64,000 nucleotides of DNA from Diphasiastrum complanatum (lineage: Eukaryota; Streptophyta; Lycopodiopsida; Lycopodiales; Lycopodiaceae). Below the pieces are notes generated by a model. That model ran no database searches and was not told the origin of the DNA. It saw nothing but the letters and a program-made list of their open reading frames with translations. Location: positions 8,077,411-8,141,410 of the forward strand of contig CM055097.1 of NCBI GenBank assembly GCA_029204225.1, in the 5' to 3' direction. The position numbers were made by a program, and so were the translations under genes. The number at the start of each line of letters is the position of its first letter. Positions within the stretch are counted from its first letter, which is position 1. Below are positions 1 through 11,804 of this stretch, piece by piece.

Positions 1-722
1 CTTTCTCCTCTAGAGACACTAGACCTTCCACGAGGTTATCACCATCGTGCAAACATTTCTTCAGTTTGCTAACATGGAATACTGGATGCACCTTGCATCC
101 CACAAGTAGCTGTAGCTTATAAGCTACTTGGCTCACCTTTTTAATAATCAACCATGGTCAACAATACCTAGGAGATAACTCGGCGCACTTTCCTGTGCGT
201 AGCACCTTCAACTTTGAAGGGACTAGTAAATACATCCAATCTCCATTCTCAAATTCTCGATAGGTACGGTTCTCATGAGCATAACTCTCTACTCTAGCTA
301 CAGCCCTGGACAAGTTATCTCGTGCCAACTCTAGCTTTTGCTGCATCTGAGCCAAAAACTCTATAGCACTAGGTACCCTATGCGGAATCCCTATGATTGC
401 AGGACTCAGTGGCCTGAAACCATAATTGAGCTCAAATGGACTCAATCCAGTGGATGCGTGTCTCTTATCATTGTACGCGAACTCCAATAGCGGTAAATGC
501 TTTACCTAGTTTGTTTGCATTCTACTCACATATGCTCTAAGCATATCTTCCAAGATCTGATTCACTCGCTCTGTCTAACCATCCGTCTGAGGATGCTCAG
601 AGCTACTCATCCGCAACTCTGTTCCCAGCTTGGCGAACACCTCAATCCAGAAATTTCCCGTAAACTTGGGATCCCTATCAGAAACTATGGACTTCGGAAG
701 ACCATGTAACCTGACAGTATTT
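1..722 (-). pseudogene. Ty3/gypsy chromovirus integrase fragment
   Basis: Translation of the minus strand gives the second half of a gypsy integrase. It runs from an LHGLPKSIVSDRDPKFTGNF-type core (about 720-580), through the FELNYGFRP block with its MQQKLELARDN helix (about 430-300), to a KVHPVFHVSKLKK-like segment and HDGDNL near base 1. Stops and frameshifts break it, for example the missing QTERVNQ stretch at 575-500. It is cut by the window edge on the left, and ends abruptly at about 722 where a related element starts on the other strand. The family matches the element to its right, because the FNYGFRP and HDGDNL landmarks are shared. Confidence 0.85.
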
Positions 723-723
723 T

Positions 724-3500
724 GACCTCCTAAGAGGAATGTTGAACATAAGATTGAATTAATACTCGGATCATGTCCTGTCAATAGACGTCCTTATAGA
801 ATAAGTCTTAAGGAGTAAGAGGAAGTGAGACGGATGGTCGATGATTATCTGGCCTAGGGGCAGATACGACCTAGTTATTCCCCTTTTGCCTCTCCGATCA
901 TTCTTGTAAAAAAGAAGGATGGATCGTGGCATATGTGTGTGGATTATCGAGGTTTGAACAAGATAGCGGTTAAACATCGATATCCTATGCCACGTATAGA
1001 TGATTTGCTTGATGCCTTGTCAGGTGCCACTGTGTTCAGTAAAATAGACCTAAAGAGTGGATACCATCAGGTTAGAGTTTGTGAAGAGGATGTACACAAG
1101 ACTGCCTTCAAAACTCGGTTCGGTCACTATGAGTATCTTGTGATGCCATTTGGATTGACTAATGCCCTAGCTACATTCATGATGATGATGAATGATGTGC
1201 TCAGACCGTATATGGGTAAATTTGTCGTAAACTTTGTTGATGACATTCTGACTTACAGTGCAGGTGAGGTCAAGCATATGGCTCACCTTAGGACTGTGTT
1301 GTCTACTTTGAGGGAGACCACTTTGTTTGCCAATAGTAAAAAAAGTGAACTGTTTAAAAAAGAGATTGAGTATCTTGGTCATGTAGTGTCTGCTGATGGA
1401 GTAAGGCCAGATCCTAAGAAGGTTGTTGTGATCGTTGCGTGGCCTGTGCCAGCTGATTTGACAGCACTCCGTTCTTTTCTTGGATTGGCAGTATTCTATA
1501 GAAAATATGTTAAGAAATACTCCTATATTGCAGCACCTTTGACTGATTTGACTCAAAAGAATAGATTTGGTGAGTGGACTGAACTGCAGCAAGCAAGCTT
1601 TGATCAGTTGAAGCAAGCTATTGCTGAGTGCGTCACTCTAAAAATTGTAGACCCTCAAAAGCCCTATGTTATAGATACGGATGCGAGTGACATTGCTGTG
1701 GGAGCTGTTCTGATGCAAGAGGGTAGGCCTGTGGCCTTTGAGAGCAAGAAGCTCAACCCTGCTCAGAAAAATTATCCAACTCATGAGAAGGAGTTGTATG
1801 CCATAGTTCATGCATTAAAGTCAGTATGGATCGGAATTTGAGGTATTCACTGATCATGATACCTTGAGATACTTTTGTAAGCAGCTAGACCTTAGAGGCC
1901 GGCAAGCCAGATGGTCTGAGCTCATGCAGGAATTCCTAATGGAGATTCGGTACAAGAAAGGTGCTGAGAATCATGTGGCAGATGCACTATCTCGTGTGGT
2001 GTATCAGATGTCATTTGTAGTAATTGAAAATGACTTACTGTCTGAGATAAGAAAGGCTCAGCAGGAAGATCCTCACTGTAAGAAAGTGGAACAGGAGGTG
2101 AGTCATTGCCATGCAGAGTCTCAAGAGGAGAGCTCTTCTACCTTGGTTCGCACTTATCTTAAGTATTCCATAGAAAATGGAATAGTGATGAGAATGGCAA
2201 GGCTCTGATTCCAGCTTGTGAGGTGCTGCGAAAGAGGATCTTGCATCTCTGTCACGATAGCCCTAGTGCTGGTCATCCTGGTGTGGATAGGACCTATGAG
2301 TTGATACACGTAACTGTTGGTGGTCGAGACTTAAGAAAGAAGTAAACCATTATGTGACACATTGTTTTAAGTGTCAAGTTAATAAGGCGGAAAGGATTAA
2401 AGTGCCTGGATTATTACGCCCGTTACCTATACCAGAAGGGAGATGGGAGAGTATCTCCATGGACTTTATTACATGTTTACCGCATACGCAGCAGCAACAT
2501 AATGCTATCCTAGTTGTGGTTGACAGACTCACGTAAATGGCTCATTTTATCCCAACTAGTAATAAGATTGATGCACCTGGTACGGCTGATTTGTATATAT
2601 AGCATGTATTCAGACTTCATGGATTACCTAGATCCATTGTGTCTGACAGGGAATCTCGTTTTACTGGCAATTTTTGGACTGCAGTATTTGAGAAGTTAGA
2701 GGTGCAGTTGGGAATGAGTAGTTCTGATCATCCTGAAACAGATGGGCAGACTGAGAGAGTTAACCAAACCTTGGAAGACATGCTTAGGGCGTATGTGAGT
2801 GAAAGGCAAACGCAATGGGAACGGTTGGAGTTTTCCTATAATGATAAAAAGAATGCATCTACGAAGATGAGTCCTTTCGAGCTAAATTATGGTTTTAGAC
2901 CAGCCAGTCCAGTTACTATAGGTACGCCTCATAAGACACCTAGTGCTATGGAATTCTTAACTCACATGCAACAGATGTTGGAGTTAGCTAAGGAAAATGT
3001 AAAAACGGCGATGGATCGGGCAAAGACACATGCTGATTTGGATCGTACGCCAAGAGAGTTCGAGGAAGGAGATATAGTATTTCTCAGGATTCCAAAGGAC
3101 TCGAAAATCCTAAAGACAGGGAAGTGTTATAAGCTGTCACCTAGGTACTGTGGACCTTGGAAAATTGTTAAAAAGATTAATAGCGTTGCTTATGAATTGG
3201 ATTTGCCTGTTGATTGTAAGGTTCATCCTATTTTTCATGTTTCACGCTTAAAGAAGGTTTTACATGATGGTGATAACTTGTTGGCTGATGGCCTTGTATT
3301 GTTTCACGGAGCATGGGGAGGTGATGCATGGACTAGTGAGAGTATTGGACCGGAGGCATAGACGGTTGCGGAATCGTTTGCTCCGTGAGTACTTGGTTGC
3401 ATGGCATGGATGACCTCTCAGTGATGCTACCTGGGAGACCGCGCATTGGTTGCATACACAGTATCCAGACTTTGCCATCGAGGACGATGTCATCTGAGGA
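724..3500 (+). pseudogene. Ty3/gypsy chromovirus pol (RT-RNase H-integrase-chromodomain), broken
   Basis: Order of domains: reverse transcriptase (724-1480, with LVKKKDGSW, VDYRGLNK and a FVDD catalytic box near 1240), RNase H (1640-2010, DTDASDIAVGAVL and the ADALSR end), degenerate zinc-binding region (2210-2390), integrase core (2450-2790, first Asp in SMDFI, second in VSDRESRF, Glu in DGQTERVNQ), C-terminal integrase domain (to 3260), and a chromodomain (3340-3495, LREYLVAWHG and DATWE). This order defines plant chromoviruses of the Del/Tekay type. Lesions: stops near 816 and 856, a frameshift near 1835, frame breaks at 2208-2350, a stop at about 2535, and a frame change near 3290. Gag and protease are absent, since the element is truncated at about 722. 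It cannot encode a working polyprotein as it stands. Confidence 0.9.
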
Positions 3501-3509
3501 GGGAAGGGA
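3496..3509 (+). other. Polypurine tract
   Basis: A purine run (GAGGAGGGAAGGGA) lies directly after the chromodomain stop and directly before a TGTCAC sequence. This is the expected plus-strand primer position of an LTR retrotransposon. Confidence 0.75.
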
Positions 3510-4498
3510 TGTCACATGTACTTAGAATCTCGTGCCCAATGTATGGTAAATTGTAATTATTAAATTGTAAATGGCTAAGTCACCGGCCTGTGGAGACAAT
3601 TGTAAATTGCAATGTAAATATCTGTTATAGTGACTAAATCCGAGATGGCCAAGGGGGTACTGGGTCTCATAAGAGTCTGCTGGACTGACCTCCTAAAAAG
3701 TAGGAAGGGTTGACTGGTCAATGTGACACGTGTCATATGCTCACTGGGACACCTGGTCCAGTGCATGAGTGACACTTGTCAGACGGTCAATGGACGGGTC
3801 AACAGGACGTGTCATATGCTCATTGGGACACTTGGTTCAATGCATGAGTGACACGTGTCAGACTGTCCACCTATTAGCTTGCCTATGTGTCAGGGTACTA
3901 CCAAGTGGCAAGTGTCGGCTGTGCATGGAGTTTGCCATGTGTCGACGTTAGGATGTGTCAGGGTTAAGGGGTGCTTGAGGGGAGATAGTGTGAGCCTGGT
4001 CAGGCAATCCTCATTATGGTATTCCTATGCAGCTATGGTTGGGAGGAGACTTGCAGCAGAGCTCTCATGTTTGCTTGTTGATCTATGTACATTTGCTTGA
4101 GATTAAATAAAGTGACGGAGTTGTTGGGTGATTCTGTGTATTTACTTAGGGTTTGTGAGCTTGTGTGCAACACTTGGTCACCCCGACTACTTGTTGGCTA
4201 GCATCTCGTCACTGACGGCTAGGGTCCTGACGGTCAAGACACACCGCATCTCTGACAGCTTGTCAGGCGGCCACACCGGGTCATTGCTCGTGACGCACCG
4301 GTCCCTACTTGGGACAGATGTCCTCGTCGGTCACCGACCCTTGCCAGCACTAGGCCTCAGGCCCTTTGGTAACCAGTCGTGCCGAGGTCATGATAGAGTC
4401 GTAACTGGACTCTAACACCGGCCATCGCCAACCATTGGCCTCGGGCTTTGGTAATTGGCCATGCCGAGGTCATATTAGAGCTGGACTAGGCTCTAACA
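3510..4498 (+). mobile_element. 3' LTR of the chromovirus
   Basis: Begins TGTCAC right after the polypurine tract and ends in CTCTAACA at 4498, or at 4417 where an earlier copy of the same terminal block also ends CTCTAACA. It contains a direct repeat with a 79-bp period (about 3725-3787 and 3804-3866), two palindromic GACACGTGTC sites, an AATAAA at about 4106, and a duplicated ~80-bp terminal block (about 4341-4417 and 4425-4498). There is no second LTR in the window to fix the exact end. Confidence 0.7.
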
Positions 4499-5918
4499 AA
4501 ACCATTGCGCATAGATGAGAACAGACCATTGTAGTCACATAGAGCTCGGATGCCATGTAAGCATAGAAGTAGATCCTAGTGGAAGAGGGTTGTAACACAA
4601 TATGTATTATGTTGTGTGTATTGACATACACTGTGAATGTTACATGTTCATGGAACTTATGGGCTATATGCCTCTCTTTGATCTATTTCCTTTGGACTAG
4701 CTCATTGGACATGTCAACAATTTTGCTATGGCATTTGTCAGCCGTGACAAGGTCACCATGTGTGATAGTTGATATTCTTCACTGACTTCTATAGCTTGAA
4801 AGAGCTTTTTGATTACTATTTCGCAGTTATCATACATATCCAATTATTTGAATTCGATTCATGTTGCAGATTATATCTCAACATCTGTAGTGTTGTATCT
4901 AGCATATGTACTTTTTGATGACATCAAGTTTTTGTGGCAACGTTTTTGAGATTTATGTTCTATGACATCTCCTTGTAATGTCAAAAGATTGAGGACAATG
5001 CTTGTTATTATGGAAGAGCTATTGGCATAAAATAAGGGCATTATTTGTTATTGTAGTGCACTTGGGATCTCATTAATTCTTTCACAACCCCAAGAAATTA
5101 GCTAATTACATTGGGCATGATTTAAGCATTGTCACTAGTTGAGTAACGCATTGACATTTAGTTATTGAGTTAGGTCAAGATAGTAGAGAGGCCAAGCCTA
5201 AGTGGTACCTAGACACTCACTATATAGTATGAATAGGATAATTCTCATGTCAAGTGTAAGAGATTCTTGTGGGAAACCATGCTTTGTAGGAAGACCTATT
5301 ATGCTATTTATACTCAATTTATTGCCGAGAGTACTAAGATCTTCTTTGGAGATTGATCTATGATTGCTTGTCTGCTGTCCATTTGATGTTCTATTTTGTA
5401 CTCATGTGATGATTTGATCTTATCTCCTTGATAATTATCTGATGAAGCTTTTAATGTTTCTCTTATATGGCTACATTTGATCTACAGGTACCCATGGATG
5501 GTATTGTACGAGGAGTGAGTCCAGTGGCTGGAATTTGCGGATTTGACCTGTTTTGTCATTGCATTATTGAGGTTTTCTTGACTCAAATCTTAGTGAATTA
5601 GAAAAGAGATATATATTTTAAAACCAAAGAAATCAAGGAGCTCTACCTAAGTTTTTTGTGTGATTTAAGGCCTTCGCAACTAAGTTTGGCACCTCAATAG
5701 CTTCAAACAATGCTGAAAAGTATAAATTTATCTTCATCCTTGATAGTTTTTTGTTAAGCTTCTAGTTTAAGCCTTAAAGAAAGGTATAGCTGTATACTTT
5801 CTTTATTCGACAACTATGTACTTTGACTATGAGCTCTACCTAAACCAGAAACTTTTGAATTCTTGTGTATCTTTTCTAACTTTCATATGGCTAGATATCT
5901 TCTCACCTTTATAACATG
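4499..5918. other. Intergenic, no supportable gene
   Basis: Only short open frames (up to 68 codons) without recognisable motifs. Sequence is AT-rich with many stops in all frames. It could be old repeat DNA or flanking DNA of the LTR to its left. Confidence 0.5.
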
Positions 5919-6806
5919 TTACTCTATGTGAAGGAAGAATGTGGTGATACTTGGGTCAAAATGGAGGATGGTGCACCATGCAAGCAAAATATCTTTAATT
6001 GTAAAATGCATGCATGCCAAGTTACCATGGTAGTGGCTTGAACATGAGGTGAGACTACTAGAAAAGTTGTCCATCACAACTAGGTGAGCAGCATGCCCCT
6101 TTTTTAGTCTGAGGATGACCCATGAAATAGTCCATGAATATATTTGCCTACTATTGTTGAGAAATGGGCTAGTGTTGCAAGAGTCCATGCTCCTTCAGAT
6201 TAGGTATTTCAATCATAGAAAGTATAGGAATGAATAAACTATTGTTAGTTGATTATGATTCTAGGCTAGTGGAAATGAGATCTGAGGCGAGTTCATGATT
6301 TTTGGAATCCAAAGTGGTAGCTAATAGGAGAAAAGCGTGCATCTTGCAACATTTCAGCTTTTAGTGGCAATGAACTAGGGATGCATAAGGCTCCATATTG
6401 ATAAAGCTCATTATCAACTAAGGAGGGTAGGTGATGGGATGCTGATGATAGACTTTGATCTATGGTATAATAGTTTTGAAGTTTGAGCATTGTTCATATT
6501 CATCTAGAAGGTTGTTAAACAAGTTAGGAGTATTGATTGTGAGTGCATAAAGGCCTGAAGGTTGTCAAGATAAGGCATTGGCTATAACATTGCTTCTTTC
6601 AAATCAATATCTAATATTGAAATTACAGGTTTTAAGAAAGTACACCCATAAAAATTGACAATCATTAAGGTCTCTTTAGGTACAAAGGTAGTAGAGAGAC
6701 TATGTTGTCTCCACTTCTTCAAGGCATATAGAGTGGACATGAGCTCCTTTTCATGGGTGCTAGAGCCTAGAACATAATTTCTATGAATAGATTTTTCTAA
6801 ATTCAT
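5919..6806 (-). pseudogene. Ty3/gypsy RNase H-integrase relic
   Basis: Three degraded pieces follow pol order on the minus strand. An RNase H segment has STHEKELMSTLYALKKWR (about 6755-6690). A zinc-finger-like segment has ARFSPISYHFGFQK (about 6340-6295). An integrase core start has WVILRLKKGHAAHLVVMDNFS (about 6140-6060), matching the usual MDFI...LVVVDRFSK pattern. Stops and frameshifts occur throughout, so this is an old insertion. Confidence 0.75.
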
Positions 6807-7079
6807 ACTAATGGCACATCTTGATGGAGGATACCACCAATGCCAAAAGAACTTGCACTAGTTTCAACATTAAATGTTTATCAAATTTGGCAAACACAAA
6901 ACATGTGTTGTAGTTAACAAGGTCTTGAGCTTGTCGGTAGGCACTTGACATTCAAGAGTCCATTAAAAAACAAGGCCTATGTGGAGTAGTGTTGGTTATG
7001 GTCCGATTATGGTTATGTACAAATTTCGACCTAGATCTCCTATTTCTGAGGAGACAAGTCTGTTTAGATTCAAAAGGTT

Positions 7080-7627
7080 GCATACTTCCTACATGAAATG
7101 CAAGAGATGTTGCAATTAGCTCATGAGAGTATCTGTAATGCTCAAGACAAGGACAGGGCTAAACATTATGCTAATCTCAAGAGATCTCCTAAAGATGTTA
7201 ATCGGTATATCTGAAGATTCCAAAAGATTCTAGGGTTATGCACACTAGATTGTCTAGTCTACTAGATATTGTGGACTGTTTCGGATTATAATGAAAATTC
7301 GTTCTTTAGCTTATGAACTCAATCTCCAAGGTGAATCCACGGCTCACCTTGTGTTTCATGTAATTCAATTAAAATTGAGTTTACATGGAGATGACTCCTT
7401 ACATGTGGAGAAGATCTAACCCAATTAGAGGATTTATTGGTGTTCCTTTGGAACTTGAAAAAGTGCTCCAAGTAAGAGATAATTGATTGAGAAATCATAG
7501 TATCTCTAAGTGTTTGATTAGGAGGAAAGGTCGGACTCAAGTTGATGACTCTTGGAAAACAGCGGAAAGCATAAAAAATAATTCCCCTAACTTTCACTTG
7601 AAAAGAAGCAATTCAAGGGAGGAAGAA
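7080..7627 (+). pseudogene. Ty3/gypsy integrase C-terminus and chromodomain relic
   Basis: Frame fragments read FLHEMQEMLQLAHESICNAQ and AKHYANLKRSPKDVN (about 7090-7205), the helix before the integrase C-terminal domain in chromoviruses. These are followed at about 7460-7570 by a chromodomain-like stretch (LRNHSISKCLIRRKG, then DDSWKTAE). The purine run GGAGGAAGAA (7618-7627) then precedes a TGTTATGG sequence, as expected for a polypurine tract and LTR. Many stops. Confidence 0.7.
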
Positions 7628-8250
7628 TGTTATGGCCATGTCCAATTACCCAAGATCTAGAATAATCGTAGACATGAGTTTTCCACCTCCAATGTCAAGT
7701 TTATTAGTTATGCCTCGAAATTCCATTCAAGACCAATATGGTAATTAATAACCTTGACGTGTGGAGCAACACATAGTGTGTGACAGCTATATGCATGCTG
7801 AGAGACTATCAGATGGAACTATAGTTGAGTCCAATTAGAATAGGGGTTGCATGAGCACATGCACAGGCTGTTGGGGTTTATATATCCTAGTAGAAACTCA
7901 CCCTCCGCATATTGTCTCCTCTCTCTCATCAACCATTCACATATTGTGGCTAGGGGGTGAAGCTTAAGTTCATGACCTTGAGCTTCTTGCTGGTTGGGTG
8001 GTTTGGCTCCAGGGTGCCCTTTCGAGTGTCCTTGTAAGTTGGTTCATTGGGGGCCTTCACACCTACCCTACTGCTACATATGATGTGCACATGTTCTTTG
8101 AGTTGGCCACCCATTTGCAAACATCTATCCCTCCATTTTCCATGGTTGCTTCTCCTCTTTGTAGCAGAGTGTTTCTACTATTGTAAGCAAACTCTATCAG
8201 AGAAAGCTAATCTTCCCATTGAGATTGTTTGTGAAGAACATATATCCTTA
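7628..8250 (+). mobile_element. Probable 3' LTR start of the preceding relic
   Basis: TGTTATGG starts immediately after a purine tract that follows a chromodomain relic. The right end cannot be fixed because no partner LTR is visible, and the next identifiable sequence is a minus-strand integrase at 8267. Open frames at 7998-8274 show no known motif. Confidence 0.45.
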
Positions 8251-8266
8251 ACATATTTTCCATCAT

Positions 8267-9290
8267 CTAATTAGTTCTTTCAATCTGTCCGTTTGATTCA
8301 GGATGATTAGTAGAACTCAAACTAAGGGAAGTCTCAAGCTTATGGAAAATTGCAAACCAAAAGTGTCCTGTGAACTTTGGATATCTATTGTTAACGATAT
8401 CACTCGGTAGTCCATCGATCCTAAATAGTCTTTCAACACAGATCTGGGCTAAATCCAAAGCCTTTGCAATTGACTTTACTGGTACAAATGTAGCTAACTT
8501 AGTTAGTCTATCCTTTATAACCCAAATAGAATCATGGTGTTGTTGGGTCCTGGGAAGTCCTACAAAATCATTTTGCTTTCGGGTCTTGAGAAGTCCTACA
8601 AAATCCATGGATATGTTTTCCCATCTCTTATCAGGGATATCTAAGGGAGGTAAAAAACTACTAGCTTTTTAGCGTTCAGCTTTAACTAGGATAGTTACAC
8701 GAACCGCAGTTCGAATCGTTTGGAGAACCGAAAAAAAAAACCCAAAAAAAAGTTTAAATTTTTTTTCCCTAGTTCGAACAATTTTCCCATTCGAACTGGC
8801 TTGGCCAGTTCGAATTGGTTCGAACTTGACAAATTGGACGAATCGTCTCCTATCATTTCCATATCATTTGGAGCTTGGATGGATGGTTTAGGCACTTCCA
8901 AAACTCAAAAGATGTGCGAATTGCTCTTATTGAATTTGAGAGTGTGATTGTTCTTTTAGCACGGACTGATTCAAATCGGCTGGTAACCTTGTTAGCTAGT
9001 TGATAGGGTTTCCATTTCATTAGATTGGACTCAACGGATGGTTTTAGTTTTGGCCAATAAAATTTTCTCGACCAAGTCCAAATTCTTGTGTACATTTTGA
9101 TATCATGAAATAAAAAATGAATCTTCTTTTCTAAAGCATCATCTCTTGGTACACAAATTTCCCCATTCTGAAAAAACAATTCATTTCGAATGGTATCCCA
9201 TTCTACAATCTTCTTATCTTTCTTACCACAATTGACTAGCAACAAGAGCATCCAATTGTCACACTGCCAGCTGAATCTTTTGGACATCAC
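8267..9290 (-). pseudogene. Ty3/gypsy integrase relic split by a small insertion
   Basis: The upstream half (9290-8950) is the zinc-finger region, with RNELFFQNGEICVPRDDALE and FYWPKLKPSVE. The downstream half (8608-8267) is the catalytic core, with DFVGL, DSIWVIKDRLTKLATFVPV, a second Asp region reading VNNRYPKFTGHFWF (SDR changed to NNR), and ESNGQIERTN. Between them about 270 bases (8680-8945) are not integrase and hold GTTCGAA-rich palindromic DNA. A short direct duplication of AGTCCTACAAAATC (about 8555 and 8592) sits at the start of the core. Confidence 0.8.
8680..8945. repeat. Palindromic GTTCGAA-rich insertion
   Basis: Interrupts the integrase relic. It contains a perfect 11-bp inverted repeat with a 3-base loop at 8790-8814 (TTCGAACTGGC / GCCAGTTCGAA) and several further TTCGAA copies (about 8710, 8772, 8818). 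This is probably a small non-autonomous element, but no target duplication is clear. Confidence 0.45.
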
Positions 9291-9299
9291 TTTTTGGAA

Positions 9300-10976
9300 A
9301 TATTGGAATGTATGTCTCTAACTTAGCCAACCACTATTCCAGTTCATTTCCAACCAGTGAACTGGAATAAACTGTGAGTTGCACTTTGTCTTTGAAGTCC
9401 CAGACAAGTAGCTAATTGTTGAAGACTATGTGTGGAGTCTTGGAATGAAGCTAGTTAATGATCTTTGGCCCCGTAGACCCTATGTCGCAATGCTCTATTC
9501 AATAGAATATGGTGTCTTATGGTGACTCTGGTTCCAACAAATCCTTAAATTATATGCTGGAAATAAAGGGGGGACCTCAGACCCAACACTCAAATAACGG
9601 TGCCTCAGGGGTGAATATAGACTTATGATGTCCATAGCTGCTGGTACCTTGTGGTGTCCATTATAACTTCATAGCCAGTAATCCCTCAAATTGCGAGCTT
9701 CATAGATTCTTTCACATTGTTAGCCTAGACCTGATCATTCTTACAGTGATAAGGTTGCAGAGTCTATTTTTGTTTGGGTGGATATATGGAGTTCATATCA
9801 TTCCACTGTTTTATTCCCCATCTGTTGCTACTTAATGTGTTGGTGAAGATGATTACCATCTACTTCTCTATGTGCTGTGGTATTGTCTTCAAAGCATCTA
9901 CATTTTATAAGTATTTAGTTTTGGAAATGAAAAATCTATAACTTCTACCTTCTGTGCCCTATTACTACAAGTGTTTTGATTCTGGCTGGCTTAGCTTTTT
10001 GAGTCATTCATCATAACTTGCCCACACCCGAGGAAGTCGTAAAACATACCAGCTATAATAATGCTTCCTCCTTAAGGGCACTGGAGATCTCAGAAGCTCC
10101 CAATATGCATGCTTGGGACTTTGTGATTGGACCCTTCATTATTGTATGCTTTGAAGAATATTGTAAGTTTAGCTGTTGTGAATTGTAGATCAGGTACAAA
10201 ATGACTTTCATGAAATAGATATGTAATCAAATTACTCTCGTTCATTCAGGCTTTATCATGTAGAAGTAATCAAAGCCACAGCATAACTCTTTATTCCTAT
10301 TTCATTGATTCCATTTGGACTTTAATGAGCTGAACTCTATAACTACATTGCTAAAAAAAACTTTTTCTGCTCCACTTATGGATGCTTAATGTTTATGGTC
10401 TTTCATTTCGTAACTTCCTGTAACTATTATGTTTCTCATACCAAGGCCTTTATGGTCCATTACATGAACACTGTTTTGGTGCCACCAGTAGTGCAGAGCA
10501 TTTTTTGTGGTGAAGTCTGGATATGCCATGCAATCAATCACTTAAGGTGTCTGTGGTTTTTTAGTGCTAGCATCATCATGGAGTCTGTCCTTCACTTATG
10601 GAGAAGCGATAGGAAACTTTGCCAAGGTGGTCTTTCTATAAGTATGCAAAAGTTAGTGAGGACCTACCTTTGATGCTTGTAACCCACACCCACTTTTATT
10701 TGTTAATGACGTGATAGCATATAGTCCATAATGTGTATGGGTTGATGGTCTGAGACTGGAGGTGGGTTCTATGCAGTCAAAGATTGTAAGCGTCTTTTCG
10801 TTATGTGCAGATGCTATCCTAGAGTTGATATTTTATGCTTATAAAGGTTGTGGGAATCTCCAGATATGTTGTAACAGGCCTGCAAGGAATTTTCACAGGC
10901 CTAATAATTTAGGGATTAAATTCAATTATCTATAGTGCATGCTTAGTTTTGATTCACATGTTCAACGTTGTGTCAG
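9300..10976. other. Non-coding stretch upstream of retropepsin-like gene
   Basis: No frame carries a recognisable domain. Because the first exon I can support at 10977 begins directly at an AG acceptor, earlier exons or a 5' UTR of that gene could lie here, but I could not identify them. Confidence 0.4.
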
Positions 10977-11804
10977 ATGTCATTGAAAGAAGAGACTTTG
11001 TCCTTGTTTGACCCTATCAAGTACCAGCCTCCACAAAGGACTTCTATACAGTGGCAGGTCTGCATTAAGTTGAGATGTATTTTGAGCTTTAAATTAGCAA
11101 CAAGGCACGTATTTAGTCTACTCGGCCACGACATGACCAAACAAAATGTTATTATTGCCAGAGAAGGTCATACATGTCTTTAACAGGAGCATTCTGTTTG
11201 ACTACAGACCATGCATATGTTGGACAACGTCCCACATGTGCCAGCAAAAGTCAATGGCAAAGATACGATTCTTTTGCTGGACACTGGTGCTGGTGGAGTA
11301 GATCTAATCTTCCATAACAGGGCAGTTGAAGACCTGAATTTGTTTGAGGGCTTGAATGATATGAGATCAGCAAAAGTGAGAGGAGTTAGTAGCTCAAGTG
11401 GAGGATTGGAGGTTTGCATAGCACTAACTAGCAAAATTTGCTTTTGCTCAAAACATTATACATCAGTTTGTAATGAAGCAGTTTTCTGATGGTTTCAACA
11501 TCTATATAAACATTTTTTCTGAAAGTTGATGAAGTTTGCTTTAGCTCAATTATAGCTGAAACATCCCTGCTACTTATCGCAGGTTGTTTATGGAGTGCTC
11601 GATACCCTTGAAGTTGCGGGCCAGTCATTTCAAAAGGTAAATGCTCTCCTCTTTCCCAAGAACACTGGCACCTTGGAGTTCTCAAAGTATACTGCAGGAA
11701 TCCTAGCTGGACAGTTGCTTGCATCCTTTCTTGTGATTATCGACTATCGACAGCGTAAGCTTGCTTTGATAGGCGTTGATCCCATATCATCTTCACAGCA
11801 CTAA
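10977..11804 (+). CDS. Cellular retropepsin-like aspartic protease (partial, three exons)
   Basis: Three exons join in phase: 10977-11057 (27 codons), 11208-11411 (68 codons) and 11583-11804 (73 codons plus TAA). All boundaries are GT-AG and all are phase 0. The second exon has a hydrophobic strand followed by LLLDTGAGG, the catalytic Asp-Thr-Gly loop of clan AA proteases. The last exon ends with a GILAGQLLASFLVIIDYRQR stretch, matching the typical GxxGxxxLxxFxVxIDYxxxxL strand of plant and bacterial retropepsin-like proteins. No RT, RNase H or zinc knuckle lies nearby and it is intron-containing, so this looks like a host single-domain protease and not a retrotransposon PR. The ATG at 10977 lies directly behind an acceptor AG, so upstream exons (for example a targeting peptide) are likely missing here. 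Substrate unknown. Confidence 0.65.
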
